Part shown: positions 36,501 to 48,216 of the stretch, in pieces
How positions within the stretch are numbered: the stretch's first letter is position 1
How the letters are laid out: every line of letters begins with the position of its first letter
Translations under genes and position numbers: made by a program
Assembly (NCBI GenBank): GCA_036245805.1
Contig: BTRK01000001.1
Span: 6,758,001-6,822,000 of the forward strand
Reading direction: 5' to 3'
Origin: Pristionchus mayeri
Taxonomy: Eukaryota > Nematoda > Chromadorea > Rhabditida > Neodiplogasteridae
DNA length: 64,000 nucleotides
The notes under the pieces: generated by a model
Databases searched by the model: none
The model's input: the letters and a program-made list of their open reading frames with translations, nothing else
What the model was told of the DNA's origin: nothing

Positions 36501-37704
36501 ACGGTGGTAGGAGTACGGTGCGGATTACGGTATGAAGCCGGCTGATATTTCCTTTATTGCCCGGTGGCTGACAATGATTAGTTACAGCAACCCGCAATCA
36601 TGTGATATAGTAGGTTGAGGAGCATCTTTCGACGTTTTTGAAGTGTTCTTACCATTTCCACGAATATGACAACTTGTGCTGACTGCTCGCATGATGCAAC
36701 CGAGCTACAATTTCGAGAGGCAGAGCATGAGCAGTCGATTCGGCGTATTGACACTACCAGTGGAATACGAGCTGCAAATTGTGATTAAACTACCTGAATG
36801 ATCCTGGCCGCGATATGAATGGTGCCATGGCGGGTATTAAATCTAATAAAAGCACCCTCGCAGGTCATTGATGTGAGTGGGGAAATATTGATTTCATTGA
36901 CAGTGACTGAGATAATAACAAATTGTACTATCCTAGATTTTACTGCCATACTCACAAGGCGATCATGGGTTTCTCAATTGTCATGAGAGCCTGAAGAACA
37001 GAATGGTTTCGATAGAATACGGCTCTCCGCTTCTATAACAATATTGCCTTTTAATGTGGAGTTTCCACCTGCACATGATTGATCTACAATACAGCTAACA
37101 GTTTCAAATGCGTGCGAATTGTGCTTTCATAAAAATCAATAATTGGTTGTTTAATGCCGGATGCCCGATAGATTCGCGTTTCTGTCTGGTTATTAATTGA
37201 AAGAGATTGAAAGAAATTCGATTTTGCTCGCGGGATATTGCAATCAACTAAACACAAATTACAAATGGCTTTCTGCTTCATTTACGTGAATATAATCGTT
37301 TTAACGGGCAAGCAAATCAGATGCTTCTTCATCACCTCTTCAAGCAGGGGAGACGATTTCATTCGATGGAAAATCAGTGATGATAAATATAATACAACTC
37401 TTTGTTTCTTAACTAGCAAGTGTTGAGTTTTGTCTCGGCGGCAGGCGGCTCGCCATACTCACTGCTCCCTTTATTCAGCCAGATTAATAGACCCTCTCTG
37501 CCTCGAAATCCACAGGTTGCGTCCGCACGTCAAATTGCGTTCTTATTTAAGCACAAGCTCACTATTCTTATAGAGTGTAGTGCTCTGATGAGATCGGAAC
37601 TCAGAGGCAGCATAAAGCGCTTAATGTCTATATTCATGGTAATATATGTTATTCATGATAACTAAGAGCTGAAACCATCGAATACGATGCCGAATTCATC
37701 GAAG
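33533..37704. other. Gene-poor region with decayed gene-family fragments
   Basis: No intact gene. Motifs shared with other parts of the window lie here: a minus-strand MKKNRSKIKSPG at 35.12-35.16 kb, acgcaaa...gca..atc blocks at 35.55 and 36.07 kb, an exon-donor block (cattgatgtgagtggggaaa) at 36.86 kb and a minus-strand QTETRIYRAS piece at 37.17 kb. The same motifs recur in similar order at 54.6-58.4 kb. A segment at 34340-34370 (cactgtggaggtgagtagag) repeats at 18.09 kb. Confidence 0.45.
34370..34445. repeat. AT-rich microsatellite-like tract
   Basis: Irregular repetition of tatatactcata and related strings. Confidence 0.8.
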
Positions 37705-37908
37705 TTTAAAGGAGGAGTAAACTCAAATTTCATTTTTGAAGCTATCATATGCATTGCCTAGAGCTGCACAACGATAACACTATTTGGCTGGGAGCCAGAT
37801 CAGGGAAAGCTCATGGAAGGGGGCGAGACAGCACGCGACTTGAAGAGAGTGCGTCCCTAGGTGCAACATATTCCAACCGAGCGCGTTTGCATTTACTCCT
37901 CATTTAAA
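37705..37908. repeat. 204-bp MITE, TTTAAA ends, copy 1
   Basis: Ends tttaaaggaggagtaaactc and gcatttactcctcatttaaa. Internal block tggctgggagccagatcagg is shared with the next copy, which starts in the same TTTAAA. Confidence 0.85.
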
Positions 37909-38156
37909 GGATGAGTAAACTCAAAAATCAATTTTTGAAGCTATCATGTGCACTGCCTAGAGCTCCACAACGACAAGAAGCTCCGAAATGTTCACATTGA
38001 TATGTCCATTCTAACCAGAGTTATAGTTAGTTGGCTGGGAGCCAGATCAGGGAAAGCTCAGGGAAGGGGGCGAGATGCACGAGACCTGAAGAGAGTGCGT
38101 CCCTAGGTGAAACATATTCCAACCGGGCACGCATTTGCATTTACTCCTCCTTTAAA
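37903..38156. repeat. 254-bp MITE, TTTAAA ends, copy 2
   Basis: Tandem relative of 37705-37908 with a 50-bp extra internal segment (gaagctccgaaatgttcaca). Its right TTTAAA is also the left border of the following 1.84-kb foldback. Confidence 0.85.
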
Positions 38157-39994
38157 ACGCGTTCTCTGTAAGAACGAGAGGGGGGCGGCACAAAGCTTCA
38201 AAATAGTCGGATCGAGCTACAATTTTAATGCCTATGGGTAGGGTACACTTCCACATAAATTTCAGGTCGCTAGCTCGACTTTTTGACCTACCGATTTCGA
38301 AAAATGAAACTCATTATACAGCCACATGTTGTATACCATTCGAAAGAGCATCGAAAGTTGTGCCTAAATCTCACTTTGCATGAAGTTTCCTGCAAATACA
38401 CGTGAGTTACAAGCGGAAAAGTCACATTTTTAAATGTTTTCGATTTTTTCGCATCAAAGATTTCATTTCTACTTTCCAAATTTGAGCGTGTTGGGTTCTC
38501 CATGCCATTCTGCATTTTTGACAATTTTTTAATTGCAAAATATCGGTCACCGAAGTTGTCGATTATCGTGTTTTGTGACCTACTTTCCCTACGAAAGTTC
38601 GAATCCGCTCCGATGCATAACTTTTTGCCAACTTTTTTCGACCCCATTTCTCTCCCAACATTTGTTTTTGTTAAGTATTCACTATAAAATCATGGAGGAC
38701 TTCTGCTGCGAAGGATAATCGAACCTCTGACGATGATGGACTCTTTGCCTGCCCGGTAATCAGCTGTAGTGAGAGCTTCAAAACAGTGGATAATTAGGAA
38801 GCGTATGTTCTTGAGTGAAATCATGGCGTTCCCCCTCGAAAATGACCATGGGGGCAAGCCACTCCATATGTCCAAGGCTCTACTGGAAGGAATCGCTCTG
38901 AGGAGAATGTAGATTCCCGAAGTGATGTCGTTGTTAGGGAGCTGGAATTCTCGGACGACGACAGTCGAAGGTGGAAAAAAAGGATAGGCTCTCAGGCAGA
39001 AGAAGTGATCTGACAGGCATAAGGAGAGTGCGAAAGAGTACATTTGTGAACTCTTTGACGTGGGGATTCGAAGTACTGGAATGAACCTCTCCCAAGAAGT
39101 TGCTGTTCCGTGAGAAAAAAAAAAGAGAAAAAAAAAGAGAATGGTCTCGGCGAGAAAGGACGATGGAACCAAATGGTTCAGTTTGGTTCCATCGTCCTTT
39201 CTCGCCGAGACCATTCTCTTCACGGAACAGCAACTTCTTGGGAGAGGTTCATTCCAGTACTTCGAATCCCCACGTCAAAGAGTTCACAAATGTACTCTTT
39301 CGCACTCTCCTTATGCCTGTCAGATCACTTCTTCTGCCTGAGAGCATATCCTTTTTTTCCACCTTCGACTGTCGTCGTCCGAGAATTCCAGCTCCCTAAC
39401 AACGACATCACTTCGGGAATCTACATTCTCCTCCGAGCGATTCCTTCCAGTAGAGCCTTGGACATATGGAGTGGCTTGCTCCCATGGTCATTTTCGAGGG
39501 GGAACGCTATGATTTCACTCAAGAACATACGCTTCCTAATTATCCACTGTTTTGAAGCTCTCACTACACCTGATTACCGGGCAGGCAAAGAGTCCATCAT
39601 CGTCAGAGGTTCGATTATCCTTCGCAGCAGAAGTCCTCCATGATTTTGTAGTGAACACGCTCAAATTTGGAAAGTAGAAATGAAATCTTTGAAGCGAAAA
39701 AAATCGAAAACATTTAAAAATGTGACTTTTCCGCTTGTAACTCACGTGTATTTTCATGAAACTTCATGCAAAGTGAGATTTAGGCACAACTTTCGATGCT
39801 CTTTCGAATGGTATACAACATGTGGCTGTATAATGAGTTTCATTTTTCGAGATCGGTAGGTCAAAAAGTCGAGCTAGCGACCTGAAATTTATGTGGAAGT
39901 GTACCCTACCCATAGGCATTAAAATTGTAGCTCGATCCGACTATTTTGAAGCTTTGTGCCGCCCCCCTCTCGTTCTTACAGAGAACGCGTTTTT
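38153..39994. repeat. 1.84-kb foldback element
   Basis: Ends aaaacgcgttctctgtaaga and its complement (cttacagagaacgcgttttt). Centre near 39160. The left arm has about 190 bp (38480-38680) missing from the right arm, and an A-rich slip (39110-39140) near the centre. The arms carry mirror-image 177-codon frames (38690-39223 minus, 39110-39643 plus), which are by-products of the inverted repeat; no known domain. Confidence 0.88.
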
Positions 39995-40046
39995 ACCAAT
40001 CAACTTGTGGTTTTTTGCAGTTGATGAGGGCATGCGTACTCTTTAT

Positions 40047-41070
40047 CACGTGTCTTCTGAGAGATCGCAGGTGGCCTTTTACAAAATGTTCAAAATGGTT
40101 TAATCTCAAAGCCACTTTGGTTGTAGATGCCCCTAAGGTCACATAACTTTTTGTGAAGACGGAATTCCGGAAATCTCAAAACTGCCTAAAATGCGGCTCT
40201 GGCCATTATGAAAATTAAAAAATTCGTAATTTCTTTAAAAGTTGAGTAAAAAGGTCGATTAAAAAAGCAAAATGTTCAGTTCGTCGAGACCAACAACTTT
40301 TATGTCACTTTTTACGATGGAAAAGGTCTAATATATGAAAATGTGAAAAATCGAAAAAAATAATTATTTTTGACCTGAAAATTGAATGCCCTGAAAAATA
40401 AAGTTCCACATCCCGTTGAGATCTCTACGGATTCGGAATATACGTACCTTTCTACCCAGGTGAACTTATTTTCAGGAAATTTCATGGTGGTATATTGAAA
40501 ACTGAAAGAAATTATATCCCCGAGCGATAATCACTTAAATATAAGAACGTGAAATTTTCGATTTTGCTTGAAAACACGAGTTTCAGCATGTTTGAAGCGA
40601 TAAAAAAGCAAATATACCATCATAAAATTTCCTGAAAATAAGTTTATTAGTGTAAGAAAGTACGTAAATTCAGAATCCGTGATCTCAGCAGGATGTGGAA
40701 CATTATTTTCCAGGGCATTCAATTTTCAGGTCAAAAATAATTTTTTTTTTGATTTTTCGCATTTTCATATATTAGTCTTTTTCGATCGTAAAAGTTATCA
40801 ACATTAAAGTTGTTGGTCTCGACGAGCTAAACATTTTGCTTTTTTGAACGACCTTTTTACTCAACTTTTAAAGAAATTACGAATTTTTGAATTTTCAAAA
40901 TGGCCGGAGCCGCATTTTAGGCAGTTTTGAGATTTCCGGAATTCCGTCTTCACAAAAAGTTATGTGACCTTAGGGGCATCTACAACCAAAGTGGCTTTGA
41001 GATTAAACCATTTTGAACATTTTGTAAAGGTGGTGTCTGTATTTCATGCAATCTCTCAGAAGACACGTGT
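40047..41070. repeat. 1-kb foldback element
   Basis: Ends cacgtgtcttctgagaga and its complement; centre near 40560. Arms contain ttcaaaatggtttaatctca, ggtcacataactttttgtga and aaagttgagtaaaaaggtcg. Related single-armed sequence occurs at 25.74-26.30 kb and near 19.0 kb. Confidence 0.88.
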
Positions 41071-41371
41071 TAAGGGGTTTATGCTCCCATATCTCGGGGG
41101 ATAACTTAGTATCCAATGCGAAAAACTTTTTCAAATGATTTGAACTCGATTTTCACTCTATCTCATCCCTATTGTTCCGTCCAATCGCGCAATTGGAAGT
41201 GAAACATAACTCAATTTCTGCTAAATTGGGTTATGCTTCACTTCAAATTGCACGATTCTACGGGAAAATAGGGATGAAATGGAGTGAAAATTGAGTTCAA
41301 ATCATTTGAAAAAGTTTTTCGCATGGGAAAATAAGTTATCCCCCGAGATATGGGAGCACACACCCCTTAAT
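41070..41371. repeat. 300-bp foldback bounded by TTAA
   Basis: ttaaggggtttatgctccca and its partner tgggagcacacaccccttaa, inner arms aactttttcaaatgatttga / tcaaatcatttgaaaaagtt. It abuts the right end of the previous foldback. TTAA at both borders would fit a piggyBac-type target site, but TTAA is self-complementary and could simply be part of the palindrome. Confidence 0.8.
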
Positions 41372-42260
41372 CGAATCATCCTGAGAAGAAGCATCTCCTC
41401 TATAAAAAGTTAAGCCCGCATTCGAGCAGTTTTCAAATTACCCCTCGTTGAATATGGTGCCTTCAAAAATTAAAATATGGCTAAATAAACTATGCTGGTT
41501 GATAGAGCTCGTAAAGACAGCCGGGGACACGAAAAACGAGGCTCCAAACTATATTTTGAACGGTACAATGTGATCGGCAAAGTGAGAGGTGAGCAAGCGA
41601 CCGGTGCAGCAACTCGGTGAGGAAGGGTCGTGCTGACTATTCCGGTTACGGGGATCCTAGTTGAGTCTGGGGAAGCTCAAAACCATCGACAACCCGAAGT
41701 CAACAAATTACCCCAGTCCCAACATCAGTTCGAATCTCTCATGAGAGGCGTGATATGTGTGAAACCCTAGCAATCAATTTTAACGGAGTCAGACTAGAAA
41801 ATATGAGTCCTGGTAATTTTGGGACACCCTGTAGAATGTGGATACTTACGTTACGATGATTGGGAATTATTAAATGTTTTGAGGATTTTGATTATTATGC
41901 ATCGTTGCTTACAACAAATTGGCCATGGCTAAAAACATATTATACAATTACTGGTTCACAGAATCGCCTTTCTATTACGTTAATGTTTTTTCTTGCTTGA
42001 TTGTTCTCCTCAAATTGCTTCCACCACACCACTTCCCATTTCATGACATTACTGGGACAAACAATCTGGAGGGAATATCTTATACAGTCACAAACTAATC
42101 GATGACAAGATTACTCATCCGTATTCTTCAGGCTGCAGTACCAGAGAACCGTGACTATTTCAAGAATGGACTCCAACTGGACGTACTTGCCTTCAGTCAA
42201 GGTCATCGGACGAGCATCTACCGCAGACTTAGTTAGTTGAAGATTAATGTATGATCAACA
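41372..42260. other. No gene seen
   Basis: Mixed AT-rich DNA, no exon with homology, no clear repeat. Confidence 0.4.
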
Positions 42261-42262
42261 TA

Positions 42263-42992
42263 TAAAAAGGGTCAAACTAATTTGTCCGAGCGGTAGAATG
42301 ACATTGATCAAACTCACAATGACCTCGAGTCTTTTGGAACATAAAATCAGGAATAACGCCATCATCAAACTTTATAATTTTTTGCACGTTATTTTGCCTC
42401 CTGTGAATAGTCATAATTGAGCTCATAAATTCATGCATTACCACGTTCCAGTGTTCAACCCCCTGCATTTTAATTGCATATGCTCAAACATAAATACAAA
42501 ATTTTATCGGAGGAAAGGGAAAGAGTGGAGCTGGCTCTTCTCTGACACTTCGTTCATGCGGATATATTTTAAGAGGTCGTCCACCAGAGAACGTAACAAC
42601 AGGTCAGGGGTCTCGGATGGTCAAAATTCAGAAAAATCTGTAACTTTTTTCCTGAAGTCTTCTTCAAATATGTAAGTGTGAGGTAGATATGGCAAAGGTC
42701 AGATTCCGATTCTAAAAAAAGTTAAAACGATCACCGTTGTGATTTCAATAAAATTAGTAGTTGCATGACATGTAGAGATGCTGAAAAGCGAAGAAATGTA
42801 CTGATCTGGAATTTTAGTGACTTTCCCCTGCACGTTTTTTTTAAACTTGAAAATGGTGCATTCCTCTCACACATTGCTCACTCCCCTCCGAGTTCGGTTA
42901 GGTTTCAAAAGGGTTCTCTCCCCCTCTCTCATTGCACGTTTTTCAACAAATTAGATTTCAACAAATTGGACAAATTAGTTTGACCCTTTTTA
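42263..42992. mobile_element. 730-bp TIR element with TA target duplication
   Basis: Terminal inverted repeats taaaaagggtcaaactaatt (left, continuing tgtcc) and the exact complement at the right end, flanked by TA. Interior shows no transposase. Fits a non-autonomous Tc1/mariner-type element. Confidence 0.8.
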
Positions 42993-43276
42993 TATCGATA
43001 ACCGGTATACAGTTTGGGCTGGTTAACTGTGGAAACACTGCTTAGAAGTGATTGATTGAATAGGACATGATTGTCCATCTTGTATTGGTTGGAGGGGATA
43101 ATTAGAAATTATGATAGACCGCTTGAAATTCGGATGATTGCCATTGAATGCAAATTGCTTTGTGAAAATCATTTTACATTTCTGGAATTTATGTGCGAGA
43201 CATGATAAGAGACGTGTAGAGGATGAGGGGGGACTGAGGGAGAAGATGCACTTGATATTGCCTGCGAATTTGATCA

Positions 43277-43459
43277 TCTATACCTATATATAAAGCGCAG
43301 TGTGTATCCGTATGTCCGGATTGCGAAACAGTTGCGAAACGATTACGAAATGGGGAGGACGAGAGATCACGCGTCGACAAGTTGCGAAACGAGTGATTGC
43401 GAAACCCACTCCGCTAGGACGGGGCCCACGCCGAAGGCGGGGGGGCAGCCGGACTAGCC
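43277..43459 (+). mobile_element. Mini-Helitron-like element (left arm copy)
   Basis: Begins A/TCTATACCTATATATAAAG, close to the head of the large Helitron at 44467. About 180 bp later a hairpin (ccacgccgaaggcggg) is followed after about 9 bp by CTAG, the classical Helitron tail. The base after CTAG is C rather than the expected T, so the 3' border is less certain. A mirror copy lies at 50593-50774 because it was present before the palindrome formed. Confidence 0.65.
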
Positions 43460-44569
43460 TGATATAAGAGAGGATAGTATCGAAAGGAAATAATAGTGTG
43501 CATAAGTATGTGCTTCTTCTCACGCATTGCTCGAGAGCTGGAGCACACCCTAAAGCAGCAATTACGCTGGTTTGTGAAATTGTGTTTCAGCATTATTACA
43601 AATTCGCTCCCACAGGTAGTGCGATAATGGGTTTTCTTCTTCTAATTCGTACACATCTCAATTAATAATCCCGACTCGTCCTCTCTCACTCAGAATTACC
43701 GTTGCGCAGGCAAACATTTTGACAGTTTGTTTGGAAAAAATCACTGGACGATTGATCAATGACGACTCAAGGAAATATTTTGAATAGTAAAACTACGATA
43801 AGCGCTTGCCCTCTCACTGTGGCCTTTTATCTCCCTAAGAGTCGGTAGGTGGAAATTCATGCCCAATGTAAATAATATAGGACACACGACGTTATTATAT
43901 TTGTGAAACATATTTTGATGCGTTGATTTAAGCATAATTTCGAGCAAAACTGAAAATTCAACACTCATCGTTGGTGAGAACTGACATTGGTTCACTCTAG
44001 AAACGAACATATATCTTCTATTTTGATTGAAACACAAATCAAAACCCTAAAAAAAACAGCACACATCGACTGTTTTGCCCACTCCAGGGCTATTAACTCC
44101 GATGGGAGTTGAGATATGGATATGCCGATTCTACAAATTAGTTGCCTAAACCACTTCCGCACAATCTGCTCCGGCCGTTTGGTTAATTTCGATCTCAGTC
44201 AGCGGCGGCATGATCTAACGTTCGGAAAACCTTGCATTTCACAGCGCTTGCATTGTATCTTTACATTGTTAGCAGCTCCCATTGTCCGCGAATGAAGGGG
44301 ATTAGTTCTGCCACGCAAATGAGCTTCCCCCCCCCTTGACGGGGTGTGCATCGAGTCTAAGGGGACAATTTGTAGGCTTGAACCTTCCAGTGAACTATGT
44401 GCTTCAGATAGTGAATAACATTTCTGCATTCTCATGTCACCAGTTCGTCCGTGTATGATGGTGCAATCTACTATACCTATATATAAAGCGCACTGTGACC
44501 GCGTCTGTCCGGATTGCGAAATAGGGAGATAGCGAAATAGGGAGGGGAGGGACTAATGAAGGCATCGAA

Positions 44570-45241
44570 TAATTACCGTATACCAATCAATAATTAGCAT
44601 TGGAACAACTACCGTATACCAATCGATAATTAGCCATGGGTCACCTCTTATTCCGTGGGTCAGATTTATGATTTTGACCTTTGATCTTTGAATTACCGTA
44701 TACCAATCAATAATTAGCATTGGGTCAACTACCGTATACCAATCGATAATTAGCCATGGGCCACCTCTTATTCCGTGGGTCAGATTTATGATTTTGACCT
44801 TTGATCTTTGAATTACCGTATACCAATCAATAATTATCATTGGGTCAACTACCGTATACCAATCGATAATTAGCCATGGGTCACCTCTTATTCCGTGGGT
44901 CAGATTTATGATATTGACCTTTGATCTTTGAATTACCGTATACCAATCAATAATTAGCATTGGGTCAACTACCGTATACCAATCGATAATTAGCCATGGG
45001 TCACCTCTTATTCCGTGGGTCAGATTTATGATTTTGACCTTTGATCTTTGAATTACCGTATACCAATCAATAGTTAGCATTGGGTCAACTACCGTATACC
45101 AATCGATAATTAGCCATGGGTCACCTCTTATTCCGTGGGTCAGATTTATGATTTTGACCTTTGATCTTTGAATTACCGTATACCAAACAATAATTAGCAT
45201 TGGGTCAACTACAGTATACCAATCGATAATTAGTCATGTGT
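44570..45241. repeat. 120-bp satellite array, copy 2, about 5.6 units
   Basis: Same unit as at 31288-32728, again in strict 120-bp register. Units within this array resemble each other more (gtgggtcagatttatgattt with cctcttattcc) than those of the other array, suggesting local homogenisation. Confidence 0.95.
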
Positions 45242-45430
45242 CAAAGCATCTAGAATGTTCCAGAAAGTTCGAAAATGTTCCAAAGCTTCTAGAATGTTCC
45301 AGAAAGTTCGAAAATGTTTCAAAGCTTCTAGAATGTTCCCGAAAGTTGAAAATGTTCCAAAGCTTCTAGAATGTTCCAGAAAGTTCGAAAATGTTCCAAA
45401 GCTTTTAGAATGTTAAAGAAAATTCGAAAA
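45242..45430. repeat. 39-bp satellite array, copy 2, about 5 units
   Basis: Same unit as 32731-32995; the last unit is degenerate (gcttttagaatgttaaagaa) and passes into the GA block. Confidence 0.95.
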
Positions 45431-48140
45431 CGAGAGGGAGAGTAGGAAAGAGGGCGGGGAAGGAGACAGGGAGAGATGGAGAGTGGGAGAGAATGAGGAG
45501 GAGAGGGAGAGAGATGGAAAGAGAAGGATAGAGAGGGAGAGAGGCAGAGAGGGAGAGAAAGGGATAGAGAGGGAGAGAAAGGGAGAGAGAGGAAGAGAGA
45601 GGGAGAGGAAGAGAGAGGGAGAGGGAGAAAGACGGGGAGAGGGAGAGAGAGAGGGAAAGAGAAGAAGAGAGAACGAGGGAAAGATAATGAGAGAGAGAGG
45701 GAAAGAGAAGGAGAGAGAGAGGGAAAGAGAAGGAGAGAGAGGGAAAGGAAGGAGAGAGAGGGAGAGGGAGAGAGATGGGGAGAGGGAGGGGGGAGAGAGG
45801 GAAGGAGAGAGAAGGAGAGGGACAGAGAGGGAGAGAGGAAGAGAGAGGAAGAGAGAGGAAGAGAGGGAGAGATAGAGGGAAAAAGAGGGAGAGAAGAGAG
45901 AGGGAGAGGGAGAGGGAGAGAGATGGGGAGAGGGAGAGAGAGAGAGGGGAGGAGAGAGAGGGAGAGGGACAGAGAGGGAAAGAGAAGGAGAGAGAGAGGG
46001 AAAGATAAGGAGAGAGAGGGAGAGAGGGAAAGAGAGGGAGAGAGATGGAGAGAAGGAAAGAGAGGGAGAGAGAGGGAGAGAGGGGGGAGAGAGGGAGAGA
46101 GAGGGAGAGAGGGAGAGGGAGGGAGAGAGAGGGAGAGAGGGGGAGAGAGGGAGAGAGGGAGAGAGGGAGAGAGGGAGAGAGGGAGAGAGAGGGAGAGGGA
46201 GGGAGAGAGAGGGAGAGGGAGGGAGAGAGAGGAAGAGAGAGGGAGAGGGAGAGATATGGGGAGAGGGAGAGAGAGAGACAGGGAAGGAGAGAGAGGGAGA
46301 GGGACAGAGAGGGAAAGAGAAGGAGAGAAAGAGGGAAAGATACGGAGAGAGAGGGAGAGAGGGAAATAGAGGGAGAGAGATATAGAGAAGTAAAGAGAGG
46401 GAGAGAGAGGGAGAGAGGGAGAGAGGGGGAGAGAGGGAGAGAGAGGGAGAGAGGGAGAGAAACGGAGAGAGGAAGAGAGAGGGAGAGATAGAGGGAAAAA
46501 GAGGGAGAGAGATGAAGAGAGAGGGAGAGGGAGAGAGATGGGGAGAGGGAGAGAGAGAGGGAAGGAGAGAGAGGGAGAGGGACAGAGGGGAAAGAGAAGG
46601 AGAGAGAGAGGGAAAGATAAGGAGAGAGAGGGAGAGAGGGAAAGAGAGGGAGAGAGATGGAGAGAAGGAAAGAGATGGAGAGAAGGAAAGAGAGGGAGAG
46701 AGGGGGAGAGAGGAAGAGAGAGGGAGAGAGAGGAAGAGAGAGGGAAAGAGAGGGAGAGAAAGGGAGAGAGGCAGAGAGGGAGAGAAAGGGATAGAGAGGG
46801 AGAGAAAGGGAGAGAGAGGAAGAGAGAGGGAGAGGAAGAGAGAGGGAGAGGGAGAAAGACGGGGAGAGGGAGAGAGAGAGGGAAAGAGAAGAAGAGAGAA
46901 CGAGGGAAAGATAATGAGAGAGAGAGGGAAAGAGAAGGAGAGAGAGGGAAAGAGAAGGAGAGAGAGGGAAAGGAAGGAGAGAGAGGGAGAGAGGAAGAGA
47001 GAGGGAGAGGGAGAGAGATGGGGAGAGGGAGGGGGGGAGAGAGGGAAGGAGAGAGAAGGAGAGGGACAGAGAGGGAGAGAGGAAGAGAGAGGAAGAGAGA
47101 GGAAGAGAGGGAGAGATAGAGGGAAAAAGAGGGAGAGAGATGAAGAGAGAGGGAGAGGGAGAGGGAGAGAGATGGGGAGAGGGGGAGAGAGAGAGGGGAG
47201 GAGAGAGAGGGAGAGGGACAGAGAGGGAAAGAGAAGGAGAGAGAGAGGGAAAGATAAGGAGAGAGAGGGAGAGAGGGAAAGAGAGGGAGAGAGATGGAGA
47301 GAAGGAAAGAGAGGGAGAGAGAGGGAGAGAGGGGGGAGAGAGGGAGAGAGAGGGAGAGAGGGAGAGGGAGGGAGAGAGAGGGAGAGAGGGGGAGAGAGGG
47401 AGAGAGGGAGAGAGGGAGAGAGGGAGAGAGGGAGAGAGAGGGAGAGGGAGGGAGAGAGAGGGAGAGGGAGGGAGAGAGAGGAAGAGAGAGGGAGAGGGAG
47501 AGATATGGGGAGAGGGAGAGAGAGAGACAGGGAAGGAGAGAGAGGGAGAGGGACAGAGAGGGAAAGAGAAGGAGAGAAAGAGGGAAAGATACGGAGAGAG
47601 AGGGAGAGAGGGAAATAGAGGGAGAGAGATATAGAGAAGTAAAGAGAGGGAGAGAGAGGGAGAGAGGGAGAGAGGGGGAGAGAGGGAGAGAGAGGGAGAG
47701 AGGGAGAGAAACGGAGAGAGGAAGAGAGAGGGAGAGATAGAGGGAAAAAGAGGGAGAGAGATGAAGAGAGAGGGAGAGGGAGAGAGATGGGGAGAGGGAG
47801 AGAGAGAGGGAAGGAGAGAGAGGGAGAGGGACAGAGAGGGAAAGAGAAGGAGAGAGAGAGGGAAAGATAAGGAGAGAGAGGGAGAGAGGGAAAGAGAGGG
47901 AGAGAGATGGAGAGAAGGAAAGAGATGGAGAGAAGGAAAGAGAGGGAGAGAGGGGGAGAGAGGAAGAGAGAGGGAGAGAGAGGAAGAGAGAGGGAAAGAG
48001 AGGGAGAGAGAGGGAGAGAGGGAGAGAAAGGGAGAGAGAGGGAGAGGGAGAGGCAAAGGTAGAGGAGAGGGAGAGGGAGAGGGAAAGAATGAGAGAAATA
48101 TGGAGAAAGCGCGAAGGAGAGGTAGGGAGAGGGAGGGAGA
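45430..48140. repeat. GA-rich block with ~1.25-kb higher-order repeat
   Basis: About 2.7 kb of purine-only strand built of gggagaga and gaagagag units. Rare marker strings (gagataatgagag, gacggggaga, gagatatagagaagt, gagatacggaga) recur about 1250 bp apart, e.g. 46045 and 47294, so a long unit was duplicated on top of the simple repeat. The very long Pro/Leu/Ser and Arg/Glu frames on the two strands are not genes. Confidence 0.92.
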
Positions 48141-48216
48141 TATGTAAAGTAAGGCAGTATTAGATTTTGCATCAGAAAGAAATAGGACGAGGCCTTAGAA
48201 CAAATCCCGGAACACG

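Noticed and set aside
38690..39643. Two 177-codon frames with almost identical translation on opposite strands
   Set aside because: They are the same sequence in the two arms of a foldback; no recognisable domain and no splice or start context. A short FACPVISCSESFKT string resembles a C2H2 finger but is isolated and followed by a stop.
41401..42240. Possible coding exons between foldbacks
   Set aside because: Only short frames without splice borders or homology.
43400..43459. Rho-independent terminator-like GC hairpin
   Set aside because: Eukaryotic context; better explained as the 3' hairpin of a mini-Helitron.
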